A stretch of DNA of 64,000 nucleotides from Heloderma charlesbogerti (GCA_026122225.1 JANEZZ010001491.1:620001-684000), one strand, 5' to 3'; shown: positions 43,329 through 54,223, counted from the stretch's first letter. Notes: generated by a model not told the origin, from the letters alone. Program-made: numbers and translations.

Positions 43329-44474
43329 TTGTTTTAGCATCTTGACTTTACTTTTAAAGAGTAAGAATTTCAGATTTCATCCTTTTTTGCAATGTCCGAT
43401 TCCCATGACTGTTCCACAGTGTGTCTCTCTTCTCAAGAATGGGAGGTGTTGAGGAAAATAAACCCACTTGACAGAGCAATCCTACAGTCCCCGCTACATT
43501 AGTGACCACTAATGTTAGCGTAACTTAACTTTAGCTTAGCTTAGTTGAGGGTGTATGACTTCATCACCAGTCATGGAGCAGTTTGCTGCATTAGAATGAA
43601 CCAATCCACACACAGCTACAGAGAAGCACCTTTGTGACATCACCCTGCTCCCCCACACAGATACATGGCACAAATTGCCAACAGAAGGAGACCACTGGAA
43701 TCAGCCACTGTGGTGGAGGCAACATGAATCCAGAAACCAAGATGCTCCAGGGGGTCTCTGCAGGCAGGAGTTGGAATCCTTATGTGCCATTCACACACAT
43801 AAGCGCATGTTGTCAAATGCATATTTTTCTTTCATTGAACACACTGCGAGCCTAGAAATTACGGATTTCTAACACAAATTGCAATAGTGTCCATGTTCAT
43901 TTCTGGAAAATGTGGATGAGGTAAATCTGTTTTAAGAAAGCTTGCCTGAGTGAATTGCTTACTCATCCCTACAGTCTGTCCCTTACCACTGCCAGAGCTC
44001 AGGTGGACATAGGGTAGAGAAGGGTCAAGCTTTTAGCTCTGGGGAGGAGGGTGATGGAGAAACCACTCCCATTAAAAGTATCATCCTGAAGGCAGCTGAA
44101 GCAAGTTACACACAGACAGAGTTGAAAAACAGGCAGAGATTTTATTGAACAGCATCACTTAGTGAATTCTGAGCGGAGTTGCCAACCTTCTTGTTGAAGC
44201 AACAGGTGTCCTGTGCCTTTTGAAGCTGCGTGACAGACAGTGGAGGAACTGGGCCACCAGCATCCCCATCATTGCATTTCCATACTAGGTATAACATAAC
44301 CTGTTTCATAATTGTCTGCCAAGCAACTTGCAGAGGTATAGGAGCCCAGCTAGAACAAAATGGTGCCAATGGCTAAAGCTGGTTTTCTTTTTGGCCCCAC
44401 TTTTTTCAACCATTTGGGAGGAGGAAAATGCCCCCTGAAGATTGATTTGATCTTTGATTCTAGGGATACAAGTC
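43329..44474. other. Non-coding stretch with a hAT-end-like fragment
   Basis: Around 43840-43972 GAATTGCTTACTCATCCCTA looks like the right end of a TAGGGATG hAT, but its partner end is not seen. A short run of TTAGC-type words lies at 43520-43545. No gene seen. Confidence 0.4.
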
Positions 44475-44965
44475 AAGAACATAAGAAGAGCCCTGCTGGA
44501 TCAAACAAGGGGTCCATCTAATCCAACATTCTGTTCACACAGTGGCCAACCAGCTGCCCACGGGAAATCCACAAGCAGGACATGAGTGCAACAGCACCCC
44601 CCCACCCATGTTCCCCAGCAACTGGTGTGCATAGGCATACTGCCTCTGATACTGGGGGTAGCATATAGCCATCAGGACTAGTAGCCATTGATGGCCTTCT
44701 CCTCCATGAATTTGTCCAACCCTCTTTTAAAGACATCCAGATTGCTGGCTGTCACTACACCCTGTGATAGCGAATTCCATCATTTAACTATGTGCTGTGT
44801 GAAGAAGAACTTCCTTTTATCTGTCCTGAATCTCCCACCAGTCAGCTTCATGGGATGATCCAGGTTCTAGTATTATGAGAGAGGGAGAAAGATGTCTCCC
44901 TATCCACTTTCAACACATTATGCATAATTTTGTACAACTCTGTCATGTCTGCCCTTACTCACCTT
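44475..44965 (-). mobile_element. CR1/L3-like LINE, 3' 0.5 kb
   Basis: AAGAACATAAGAAGAGCCCT, CACAGTGGCCAACCAGCTGC, TGTCCAACCCTCTTTTAAAG and CTGTGTGAAGAAGAACTTCC are the standard reverse-oriented 3' end of this family. The minus-strand coding region is degenerate. Confidence 0.87.
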
Positions 44966-45508
44966 TTCATGGGGAAGGGATCATACTTTAATTTATATCA
45001 CAAGATGCCAAGGGCTTGTTCCACAAAAGGTCTTTAGAATTTCAGGGAGAGGGAGTTTACAAATATCCCACCTTGCACGGGGGGGGGGGTGTGAATGGCC
45101 CCGTACATGTGGGTGGTGGAAGATCAGCCCACCTTTACTAACAGCAGTGCAGGGGAACAGCTGGAGTCACATGGGTCACTGCTGCTGGTCTGGCTGTAGG
45201 CCTCACTTACAGTCTGCATTACAACTGGTAGTGTCAGTGTTTCTGTACCTACTGCAGTGATGCCTATGGAAAATCAAATAACACTGAGATACGAATGAGC
45301 ATTGAGCAATGGTCAGCATCTGCAGCACATAGACCCTTGACCTAGAAACTCAGTAGGCGTTCATGAGCAAGTGGCTGAGAGAGACTGGGTCTCCCACTAC
45401 CCTTACCACAGTCTCCCTCACATTTTGGTGGTGCTTCTTTTCCTCACATCTGGGGATCCACCTGTTGGAGGTAAGACTGTAATTTCTGAGACAATACATT
45501 CTCCTACC
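44966..45508. other. Non-coding stretch, no gene seen
   Basis: Unique sequence with a G-run at about 45079-45089. Confidence 0.4.
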
Positions 45509-45516
45509 ATGTATGG

Positions 45517-45643
45517 CAGGGGTGGGCAATTTGTGGCTGTTAGGATATTTTGTCCCATAACTCCCACCAACCCTAGCTAATGGAGAGGGATGATGGGAGT
45601 TGTAGACCAAAAGATCTGGAGGGCCACAAGTTGCCCACCCCTG
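45517..45643. mobile_element. Palindromic hAT-like MITE (GGGTGGGCAA family)
   Basis: CAGGGGTGGGCAATTTGTGG faces CCACAAGTTGCCCACCCCTG. The flanks ATGTATGG (45509-45516) and CTGTACGG (45644-45651) agree at 6 of 8 positions. Confidence 0.85.
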
Positions 45644-45651
45644 CTGTACGG

Positions 45652-46935
45652 AGTTGTACTAGTAGTCTGTGTGCAGTGTTTGTTTATTCTGCTCTATGGG
45701 ACATGTTCCCTGGCTTCAATCCACCCTCAAGTTCATGGAAGAACACAGACTGGGAGGAGGCACCTGCTGAAGAATCACCTCATTGCTTTACTAGACCCTC
45801 AGATTTCAATTATTCACTCCCAGGGCGGCCCTTGTCACCCCTACACTATAGGAGTCAACAGCCTGAAAACAAGGCAAAAGCTCTTTAAGGGCATAGACCT
45901 CAGAGCTGGTGGGTGCAACAGCTGGTCAGGCTTCCGAAGGCGTTTGCACCTTGCTGAAGCAACAGTTTCCCTTCAGTGGTGAGAACACTCCAGCCAGCTT
46001 TTTCTTAGTATTCTGTCCAAGGTCCTGAAAGACTCTGCTGCACCAGTTATCTGATGTTACTGGATGTTGCACTGCAGGTAGGTACCACTGTTGTAGTCAG
46101 CTTCCCTTGTGAGTTCAGAGCCTGGTCAGAACAGGACAACATCAGCAACAGTTGGACTGATGTGTCTGGCATTCATCAACAGAGAATATATCTGTATGTG
46201 GAGCCAGAAGCATCCCCTCCCTCTTTCTGCACAGTGCATGCTTCTTGTATCTCTTGTAAGGTACTGTTGTAAGCTGCTACGAGCTTTCTGGGCATTTGCA
46301 GAAATGGCTAAGCTACTGACCAAAACATTCCTTGCAAGGATTATACATGCAAAACCAATCTAGAATACCTGTTTCACTCTGTCATTCTTTCTTGAAGAAT
46401 TTCAGGACTGGATTCCTTATAAATGTATTTGATGCAACACATTTTTGTAGTGTTTGTGACACACACCCATTATGTTACTTCAGGATGTTGTGAGCAATCA
46501 TGAAAAAAATATGGTGTAAACACAGAAATTCCACTACATTCAGTGGTAATGTCCATATATTTCTCCTGTGGAGAACCCACCCAAGTGTAAAGGAATTAGA
46601 AGTCCCTCCCCCAACCCTCAAGAGGTCTCCCACTGTAGTAGATCACAGCCAATTAACTAGATGCTATTAAACACACACTCTGGTCAGGGAAAAGCTACAC
46701 ATGACTGATCATCATGTGCACTTTGGTCCTTAGGACCTAACTATACATTGCATGCAAATGCACACAAATGAACCCAGTTGGCACTTCATTCCTCCAAATC
46801 ACTGCCTCCCAAAATTGCTTTCCTTAAACAAAATGGCCATTGGGATTCCATTATGCCCATTCGTGTGCAACATGTACTTAAGCCTTTACACCAGGGGCAT
46901 TGCTGAGCACTTAAAAGATCTGGACCCCAGGTCCA
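45652..46935. other. Non-coding stretch, no gene seen
   Basis: Unique sequence. The overlapping frames at 45580-46363 show no recognisable domain. Confidence 0.4.
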
Positions 46936-47012
46936 TAGGACACAAATCTGCATAAAATGTATATGTGCTAATTTATATCTACATATGCAAATTTAGAAAT
47001 AATTACTAGGAC
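46936..47012. mobile_element. Fragment of the GGCCACCCTA transposon family
   Basis: GGACACAAATCTGCATAAAA and ATGCAAATTTAGAAATAATT match in order the interior of the copy at 55230-55300. Confidence 0.5.
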
Positions 47013-47274
47013 TTCTTTAAATTCACAGAAGGCAAAGACAGCCAATTAATTTCCCATCCAAATTGCACTAAATGAATGTTGGCACTAAGGGATACTCCGG
47101 GTTCTGGGGGGGAAATCCCAGGCCCTGGTAAATACTCAGGCGTAGCAATGCCTTACACGCTTATGACTGTATTACTGTGAGCACGACTGCAGCCTTCGAT
47201 AATGCAAAATATATATTCAGACTTAGCACTGTCTATTTTTATGTTCGGTAACATAAACTAAATCTGGGCAGCTT

Positions 47275-47313
<39 letters not shown>

Positions 47314-48899
47314 AAAAAATGAAAGTAAAATTAGACCAGGAAGTCAATTTGGGACTTATTTTCATATATTTCAGACTTGAGATAGATCTATATTCAAGCT
47401 AACAAAACCTTAGTCCCTGGGAAGCTAGCGTTCAAACCTGTTCGCTTAAATTAAAGAGATTTTTTTTTTGTATGTTTGGAAGTTACACATACAAAAATGC
47501 ATCAGACATTTCTCACTCCCCACAGGCAATTTTCTGACCTCCTTGCTGAAGATCCAAGTCCTAACTTGGGCTCATGGACGAGCAATCACAGTAGGGCCTC
47601 GGCAAAACCTCTCCTCAAGCACAAATATATCATTGGCAGCTGCTGTAAATCAAAGCCTCAAAGAGCATCATTTAGCCTGGAGCTAAAATTGCTTGTTTAT
47701 CGGATGGTGTCTAGTTTAGCATGGAGCAGTTCCTTGTAAATCTCAGGGACCTTTTACAGCATCTACTTAAGCAGCAGATTGGCTCCTGGGAGGCTTTCGG
47801 GGGGCTTAAATGACTGCAGGCTGCTAAAGAGATCCAGGCCTTGGTTTAGTTAGCATGGTTACTGGGATGGTTTGACTCCGTTCTGTAAACTTACAAAGAT
47901 AAGGTGTCTGCTTTATCTAAAGAAAGAGCAAGCATTCGTTTCTTCGGAAATCTTTACATCCTAAGTGTTAATGTTCCTTGGGCTTTTGGTATTTTGACCT
48001 TTGCCTGCTCACTTTGGTGATTTATCGTGGGAGTGGTCCTATTTCTCTAATGCTCCCTAGTCGCTTTTTTTAAAAGAGGCAATTAAATGGCTTTGCACAG
48101 TCGGTAAAGCTCTGCTTTTTTCTTTGTTTTAATCACAGTGTGCTAGGCTTGTTTAGCTAGCTCTGGAATATGCTGTGTGAAATAAAAGCCCTCAAAGCAC
48201 ATCAATGCCCTCTTCCCCACGCCCTTTTATTTTACTTGGAGGGGAAGTCTGTGTCCATAACGCAATTCAGCCTGATTATTAAATAACTCCACACTGTATG
48301 CTGGCATCTGGTCCCAGCTCTCTCTGAGTCATCACTTTGTTCTTGGGTAACAGAAAGTATTCTGTGGATTCTGGCAAACGCCTTGAGAAAGCAAAGGGAA
48401 CTGTATACAAAATTCCAATGTGTGTGTTTTTTTAAAGCCTAAGACCATGTTTGCCGAAATGATGAATAGCTTATTGACTGAATTTACCAAAGATGCTTTG
48501 TGGCTGGTAAATTCTTCCTGGTGCATGGTGAAATGGTGCTGGTAAGCCACTAATAACAGGGCTAATTATGATGTCTTCTCATAAGTACTTTTCTGATTTA
48601 AACTAATTGCAGTTCACCTCAGCATATGGAGGGCGATGTCTTTTAGAAATGTACAGGGATAGCGGGAACAAACTCTTCACGTGGATACGGACAGGACAAA
48701 ATTGGCTCTTCTTTTGTGCCATTTCATCACTTTCCCTCTCACTTAAACCATAGTACAAACACCTTTAGAGCTCCAGGATTGCAGTGAGGAAACTGAGGTG
48801 CAGGATTTGAATTATTTTAATTTAAATGATGTTGAATGAATGTAAGTCTTCTAATATATCTATATCTACATGCACATCCATATTTTCCCTTTAATAATA
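47013..48899. other. Non-coding stretch with (CA)n and candidate conserved block
   Basis: A (CA)n microsatellite lies at about 47276-47312. The block 47400-48320 is free of recognised transposons and rich in words such as AGATAAGG, CTTTATCT and GTGATTTATCG. It has the look of ancient regulatory DNA, but this is only a composition-based guess. Confidence 0.4.
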
Positions 48900-49020
48900 A
48901 CATAATAGCAAGTGTTTATGTTAGCGCTCTCCTGAATGTTCAAAGTGCATTGCCTCTTAATATGTACAACAGTCCTGTGAGGTAGGCCAGCATTAATATC
49001 CTCATATTGCAGACAGAGAC
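48900..49020 (-). mobile_element. MIR-family SINE fragment
   Basis: ACAACAGTCCTGTGAGGTAG and ATATCCTCATATTGCAGAC are the reverse complement of the MIR core (bases around the CTCACAGG motif). Confidence 0.65.
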
Positions 49021-49079
49021 CTGGTTCATACACAATCCTGGGTTGTCGCAATGTGCAAACCCAGCTGTGCTGCCTCCAC

Positions 49080-49300
49080 TATTCTCCCCTGCTCCAAGGT
49101 TTTTGGGCTTAGGAGCAGGGGAAGGGAGAGGCAGCAGTGGCACTTTGCAGGATTGAGGTAGGCACAGCCTGGCTGCCCCTGCTTATAACAGGCTTTGAGC
49201 AGGGCGGTGCTCACCTCAGTTCTTTGTGCAAGCAGTCAAGCAGGGGTGTTTCCTGGGCAAACACCCCTGCTTGGTTGTTCACAACACCACTGCTTGGATT
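49080..49300. repeat. Palindrome cluster
   Basis: A perfect hairpin lies at 49238-49272 with 14-bp arms (AAGCAGGGGTGTTT and complement) around a 7-base loop. A second pair, TCCCCTGCTCC and GGAGCAGGGGAA, is at about 49085-49122. Probably a decayed palindromic DNA transposon. Confidence 0.6.
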
Positions 49301-49314
49301 CCAAGCCCAGCCAT

Positions 49315-49440
49315 GACTGCACACACGGCCTTGTGCAAGCCTTTTCTTTCAGCCTGGCTTCCCTCATCTCTAAAATGGCGATAGTTATGTACTGCAGTCT
49401 GCAGGACTGTGCTGACAGCAGTGACTGAGATAAGATAACC
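49315..49440 (+). mobile_element. MIR-family SINE fragment
   Basis: TTGTGCAAGCC, CCCTCATCTCTAAAATGGCG and AGGACTGTGCTGACAG follow the MIR core order. It is oriented opposite to the fragment at 48900-49020. Confidence 0.65.
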
Positions 49441-49506
49441 TTTTTATATCTTATGAGTTTCCAGGGAAAGGATGGCCTGTAGATTTGAATAAATAAAAAG
49501 TTCAAT

Positions 49507-49642
49507 CACCCTTCCCCAATGTGGTGCCCTCCAGACATTTGGGACTACAGCTCTCATCAACTCCAGCTAGCTTGCTCAATGGTCAGGAATAATGGGAATT
49601 ATAGTCCAAAACATCTGGAGGGCACCAGGTTGGAGAAGACTG
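49507..49642. mobile_element. Palindromic hAT-like MITE
   Basis: CACCCTTCCCCAATGTGGTG on the left, CACCAGGTTGGAGAAGACTG on the right. The flanks AGTTCAAT and ATTTAAAT agree at 6 of 8 positions. Confidence 0.8.
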
Positions 49643-49650
49643 ATTTAAAT

Positions 49651-50512
49651 GTCAAGTCTATCTCCAATATGTCTGGGGACAGGCAAGACTTCAGTCACAG
49701 AGCCTAAGGAAAGAAACACAAGAAATAAAAAACGCTCCTATTCAAAGAATGTCTGAGTCTATGTAAAGAGGTGGTGCCCTGAGAATGAATATGCCAATGC
49801 CCAGTAACAAGATTAAGCCTTACTCTTGTGTCCCTTTAGATAGGTCCAAAGAGGTTCAATCTAAATTATGTTCTGGTTTCAGGCAATGTCAGTCTCATTA
49901 GGCAACATCAGTACCACCAGGTGCAACAGCAAAAACAGCCAATAATAAGGTACGGTGGAGAGATGTTTTGTTTTGTTGTGTGTGTGTGCTTTTTAATTTA
50001 GCCTGAAAATAAATGCCAGGCCATTTTCACCATCTGCTCCACATTTTTCAATTGACAAAAGGAGCATGGACACTTGGGGATGTCATTGTTTAACTGACAC
50101 TTAGAAAGGAAACACCAGTTCCAATGGGAGATTCCCCCATCCCCGAAAAAGAAAAAAACTGCCCTTGCAAAGAGGAAGAATTGGCCCATCGGATGCTATT
50201 TTTAAATCCTCCCAGACTCTTTGAGTTTCCTCTTAAGTTTTCCTCTGCTTTATAGATTGCCTGATATCAAGCAGATTGCAAAATATAAAATAATCAATAC
50301 AAGAGCTCTGCAGTTGCTTGAGGTGCTGTTTTATGAAAATCTGCGCTTTGTGGAAAATATTCTAACCAGAAGACATCTGTGCAGGGCATGGCGTAGTCTC
50401 CAACATGCATTGATAATGTAATATAATGTGTCTCTAAGAAATCTGCTCTGTCAGCTAGCATCTTAGCCACAAAGCATCCCAGGAGCACAGAGAGTAACTT
50501 TCATCAGGAATT
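49651..50512. other. Non-coding stretch, no gene seen
   Basis: Unique sequence. Confidence 0.4.
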
Positions 50513-50522
50513 ATTAAGCTCG

Positions 50523-50890
50523 TTTGTTGTTTATTCAGTCAGTCGCTTCCGACTCTTCGTGATTTCATGGACCAGCCCACGCCAGAGCTTCCTGTCGGCC
50601 GTCGCCACCCCCAGCTCCCCCAAGGTCGAGTCCGTCACCTCCAGAATATCATCCATCCATCCATCTTGCCCTTGGTCGGCCCCTCTTCCTTTTGCCTTCC
50701 ACTTTCCCTAGCATCAGCGTCTTCTCCAGGGTATCCTGTCTTCTCATGATGTGGCCAAAGTACTTCAGTTTTGCCTTTAATATCATTCCCTCAAGTGAGC
50801 AGTCTGGCTTGATTTCCTGGAGTATGGACTGGTTTGATCTTCTTGCACTCCAAGGCAATCTCAGAATGTTCCTCCAGCACCACAGTTCAA
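50523..50890 (-). mobile_element. RTE/BovB-related LINE, second subfamily, 3' end with target duplication
   Basis: Reverse oriented and 5'-truncated. The minus strand reads PWSARRSNQSILQEIKPDC, FGHIMRRQDTLEKTLMLGKV and KRKRGRPRARWMDG, as in 37655-38187. It is flanked by a perfect 10-bp duplication ATTAAGCTCG (50513-50522 and 50891-50900), the product of target-primed reverse transcription. A short ATCC microsatellite expansion (about 50650-50664) has formed within it. Confidence 0.93.
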
Positions 50891-50900
50891 ATTAAGCTCG

Positions 50901-51360
50901 TGGAAGTACAGTCTTCGTAAAATCTGCTCTATGTTCTATGGATTGCCAGGCACTTCCATTCTGCTGTCCACTCATTGATGGAATTGGATTATTTTCAATT
51001 TCCTGAATGTGTCTTGGTGCGCACTTGCACTAATTCACAGTTGCACAAAGTTGCACTTGTAAAAATTCACTAATCTCCCAAAAATGTGCAAATCCCCCCC
51101 CCGCACATGTTCATGCTTTAGCCTGTGTGGGAAATGCACATTTTCAGTTAGTTTTTTTTCCCCCATGTTTTCCTCTGACTAAATTTGTGTAACATTCCAG
51201 AAAGTTTTTAAAAAACAAACAGACCATGGTCTGCAACTCTGTGGAATCTGTGCAACTTGGGAAAAGCCCATCAGCTGCAGAATATGCAGGTCGGATTCAT
51301 AGATATCCGAACTCATATGATTCCATTGTGGACTTCTCTGACATCCCTCATTAAGCCTTC
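50901..51360. mobile_element. Degenerate TAGGGATGTATGG-type DNA repeat
   Basis: TTCTATGGATTGCCAGGCAC and TGCACTTGTAAAAATTCAC resemble the fragment at 10365-10520. The right side ends CTTCTCTGACATCCCTCA, like the terminus of the palindrome-array hATs. The boundaries are unclear. Confidence 0.4.
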
Positions 51361-51609
51361 TGTAAACAACTGGAAAGGGTAGCAATTTCTCCTCTCAGGA
51401 ATTTCTCACTGATGGGATATATGTACATAGATAATTGCCAGTTGTTCAATTTGCCTCTGGTAAGTTTATAAATTAATCACCTTGTATTCAGGATAACATT
51501 AAAGGAAGAGGTGAGTAGGGTGGAGGTGAACGATATTCTGGCGATATCACTTATCCCTGACCTATGAGCCATTTGTTCTATCACAATATTATATCCTTCA
51601 AGCTTGGAT
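51361..51609. other. Non-coding stretch, no gene seen
   Basis: Unique sequence. Confidence 0.4.
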
Positions 51610-51970
51610 TGTTCCCTCCGCAGTTCTCCTGCCCTGCATTTGTGGCTAGACAGCCGATTTCGGCTGTCTAGCTGCGGGAGGGCGGAGCGGGGGAGGACAC
51701 TGCTGAACAACACATAGGATGTGTCATACATTTCTGCCCTCCCCACCCTGGAACGCCTCCCAGAAAGCCCTGTTTTGGCTGCTCCACGCTCATCTTGAGA
51801 GCATGGAGCACGGGCTGTTCCGCATTGCCTGTGAGGCAGCACGGAAGGGGGGGAAGGTCAGTTCTCCGGGAACCAACCTTGGACCGTGGGCTCCGAGGCC
51901 AGTTCCCAGAAAACCAGATATCCTATGGCTGTCTAGCCGCTGACTAGCAGCCATAGGATTGCTCCCTCCA
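51610..51970 (-). mobile_element. Large DNA transposon with AATCCTATGG ends, copy 1
   Basis: It contains a perfect 13-bp-arm hairpin at 51645-51672 (GCTAGACAGCCGA and complement) and ends CCATAGGATTGCTCCCTCC. The same blocks occur in opposite orientation at 56627-57061. The terminus resembles those of the TTA/TAA-flanked MITEs in this window, suggesting a Harbinger relation. Confidence 0.6.
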
Positions 51971-52541
51971 AGAATGTCACATTATCACAGTGGACGTTTA
52001 TTACAGAACACCTGAAAGTGAAACAGGTTCAGCAGCATTTCCTATTTCTATAGGTTTTTATTGGGGAGAGGGAAGGGAAGCCATTCACTGGAATATTGGC
52101 AGGGATCCAGAGAACTTCAAATGGAGATCCACTCATGCAGTTGGGTTTTCCTGTCTCTTCCTTCCTACTGTGCCCCACAAGAAGCTGCAGATATTCCGTT
52201 TGAAACCTGGAGGAGGGGAGCTGAAACTGACAGAACTCAAGTGCCTGTGCATGTACACACTAACAACATTTTTTAAAGACACCCCTAATATTTCCCAGGA
52301 ACAGTCTTTTTCCATTCAAGACAAGAATACATGCCCTTATAAAAAGGGAGCATGTATGACTGTATATATGGCTTGGGGACTGACAGGGCATTCCCATGTT
52401 TATTTGGAAGTAAGCCCCATCGTGTTCTGCTACTCCCTATAAATGTGTTTAGGGTTACAGCTCATATATACTAAGGAATAAATAAGCTACATTTATTAGG
52501 AAATGAAGAGAGGGGGAGTAGCAGAAAAACATGGCCAGGAC
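51971..52541. other. Non-coding stretch with a fragment of the 90-bp MITE family
   Basis: 52378-52455 contains TGTTTATTTGGAAGTAAGCC and resembles the 90-bp MITE. The rest is unique. Confidence 0.4.
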
Positions 52542-52750
52542 TAGGGTGGCCAAGTGTCCTACTTTAAAGAGGACAGCCCTATATTTGAAGGTCTGTCAGA
52601 GGGCAGCCCTCTATTAGATGGCATCCTCTGTTTGAACAGCTGTCCAGTCCAAGTCAGGTTTGAAGATACAGAACCCTAAGAAACTGTAAGAAGGGAGAGC
52701 AGAAGGGGCCTCGAAGTTGCCCATCAAAAGTCAGCACTGGGACAGGAGAC

Positions 52751-53648
52751 TAGGAATGTACGAATCCCTTACCTGGTTCCGGTCGGGGCCTCCGCTGAGG
52801 GGGGAGGCGCTCCGTCCCTCCCCCCGGAATCCTCGATGGGGGGGAGGCGATCCGGTCCTTCCCCCCAGAATCCTGCCCGGCCGGCTCTGCTCCACGGCGG
52901 CTCTGTGGAGCAGCCAGCCAGGGCCATCCGCAGCCGGACATCCAGCCGCGGACGGGCTGCTGCGGACGCAAATGGCGGCCACCGTAGCGGCCGCCATTTG
53001 CATCCTTCCAGGCTGCCGTGATAGACTACGTAAGTATTTACGTAGCCTATCACGGCATGCCCCCCCCAAAAAACGGCGTACGCAAATGGCGGCGGCTACA
53101 GCGGCCGCCATTTGCGTTCCCTATTTTTCGCCATTTTATCCTACGTAAATATTTACATAGGCAATTACGGCGAAAAAAAAGGGAACCGCAAATAGCGTAG
53201 TGGGAGCTATTTGCATTTCTTTCTTTTTTTGCCGTAAAAGCCTACGTAAATATTTACATAGGATAAAACGGCAGGGAAAAAATGAATGCAAATAGCACCC
53301 ACTATGCTATTTGCGGTTCCCTTTTTTTTCGCTGTAATTGCCTACGTAAAAAATTGCCTTTTTTTTTCCCCCTTGGCTTGCCGTGATAGGCTACGTAAAT
53401 ACTTATGTAGCCTATCACGGCAAAGACCAAAATGCAAATGGCTGCCACGGCAGCCAGTTGAAAGACGAGCTGCCGCCACCGAAGCTGCCGCTGGAGCTGC
53501 CGCCGTCCAGAACATCCAGCCCAGGTAAGCCTCGTCCCGGGGGGGATCCGCGGGGGGGCGGGAGGGCAGGCCATTCCGCCATGGATTTTGGGGGGCCGAG
53601 TGCATTCGGCCTCACTGAACTCCGTGGTGGAATTCTCCACCATCCCTA
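52751..53648 (+). mobile_element. Palindrome-array hAT element, copy 2
   Basis: 898 bp. Starts TAGGAATGTACGAATCCC, ends CACCATCCCTA, and is flanked by a perfect CAGGAGAC duplication (52743-52750 and 53649-53656). TACGTAAATA-cored hairpins lie at 53014-53056, 53130-53171, 53231-53272 and 53379-53422, with a half unit at about 53331-53357. They alternate with GCAAATGGC or GCAAATAGC palindromes. A larger inverted repeat is superimposed: 53160-53204 and 53298-53342 are complementary over 45 bases with two mismatches. Same orientation as copy 1. No recognisable coding sequence. Confidence 0.9.
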
Positions 53649-53719
53649 CAGGAGACTGAGCAGGCACACGAATCACCTGGTCACTGTCTTCCCCCAAATG
53701 GTGAGATGTATTGTATTTC

Positions 53720-53857
53720 TCATAGAATCATAGAGTCGGAATGGGCCTACAAGACCATCACGTCCAACCCCTGCTCAGTGCAGGAAGCCGGATTCACAGG
53801 CGGTCTCCCATCCAAGTACTAACCAGGGCTGACCCTGCTTAGCTTCTGAGATCAGAC

Positions 53858-53860
<3 letters not shown>
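53720..53860 (-). mobile_element. 5S rRNA-derived SINE with a CR1 tail
   Basis: On the minus strand the first part (53797-53860) matches 5S rRNA from about its nucleotide 34 to 97, through CTCGTCTGATCTC, AAGCTAAGCAGGGTC, GGTTAGTACTTGGATGGG and AGACCGCCTG, and so covers the internal pol III control region. It is fused to a CR1 3' terminus (53720-53796; GCAGGGGTTGGACGTGATGG, then CTATGATTCTATGA). A 5S head on a LINE-matched tail is the SINE3-type plan. The 5' end of the 5S part is missing, cut where a TG microsatellite begins. Confidence 0.8.

Positions 53861-53897
<37 letters not shown>
53861..53897. repeat. (TG)n microsatellite
   Basis: A pure TG run that abuts the truncated 5S head. Confidence 0.95.
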
Positions 53898-53904
<7 letters not shown>

Positions 53905-54009
53905 CCTATGCAATTTTTGTGCAACCTTGTGTCCTCTTTCATCCTCTTTTTAGCAATGCATTATTATTAGTATAAGTATCAATGTGTAACTGGCCACCCT
54001 ACCCCTGTA

Positions 54010-54222
54010 CAGCTCTTTGGGGTTATCAATATGTTCAGTTTCCCCACAATTCAAAATCTGCCTCCTACCTTACAAATAGGAAACAGTCTCCCTTTGTAAG
54101 TGGAAGGGATCCTTGGAAGAGTCCAACACAGCACTAACTTTAGGCACATGCTATTGTATATGAGCATAATGGTTAACCCAATCTCCCACCCACCCTTCCA
54201 TTAGGATGTTGCAATGTCACCA
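54010..54222. other. Short non-coding spacer
   Basis: Unique sequence between the transposon right end and the next CR1 fragment. Confidence 0.4.
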
Positions 54223-54223
54223 T

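Larger units (their letters stand above)
52542..54001 (+). mobile_element. Older DNA transposon (GGCCACCCTA family) hosting later insertions
   Basis: Left terminus TAGGGTGGCCAAGTGTCC, right terminus GTAACTGGCCACCCTA. The host sequence is 52542-52750, 53657-53719 and about 53898-54001. It was interrupted first or later by the palindrome-array hAT (52751-53648) and by the 5S/CR1 chimera plus TG repeat (53720-53897). Relatives are at 19230-19604 and 55196-56249. The flanking 8-mers do not match, so its class rests on the termini only. Confidence 0.65.

Noticed and set aside
53797..53860. A functional 5S rRNA gene
   Set aside because: Only about the middle half of 5S is present, with substitutions. 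It is fused to a CR1 tail and has lost its 5' end.
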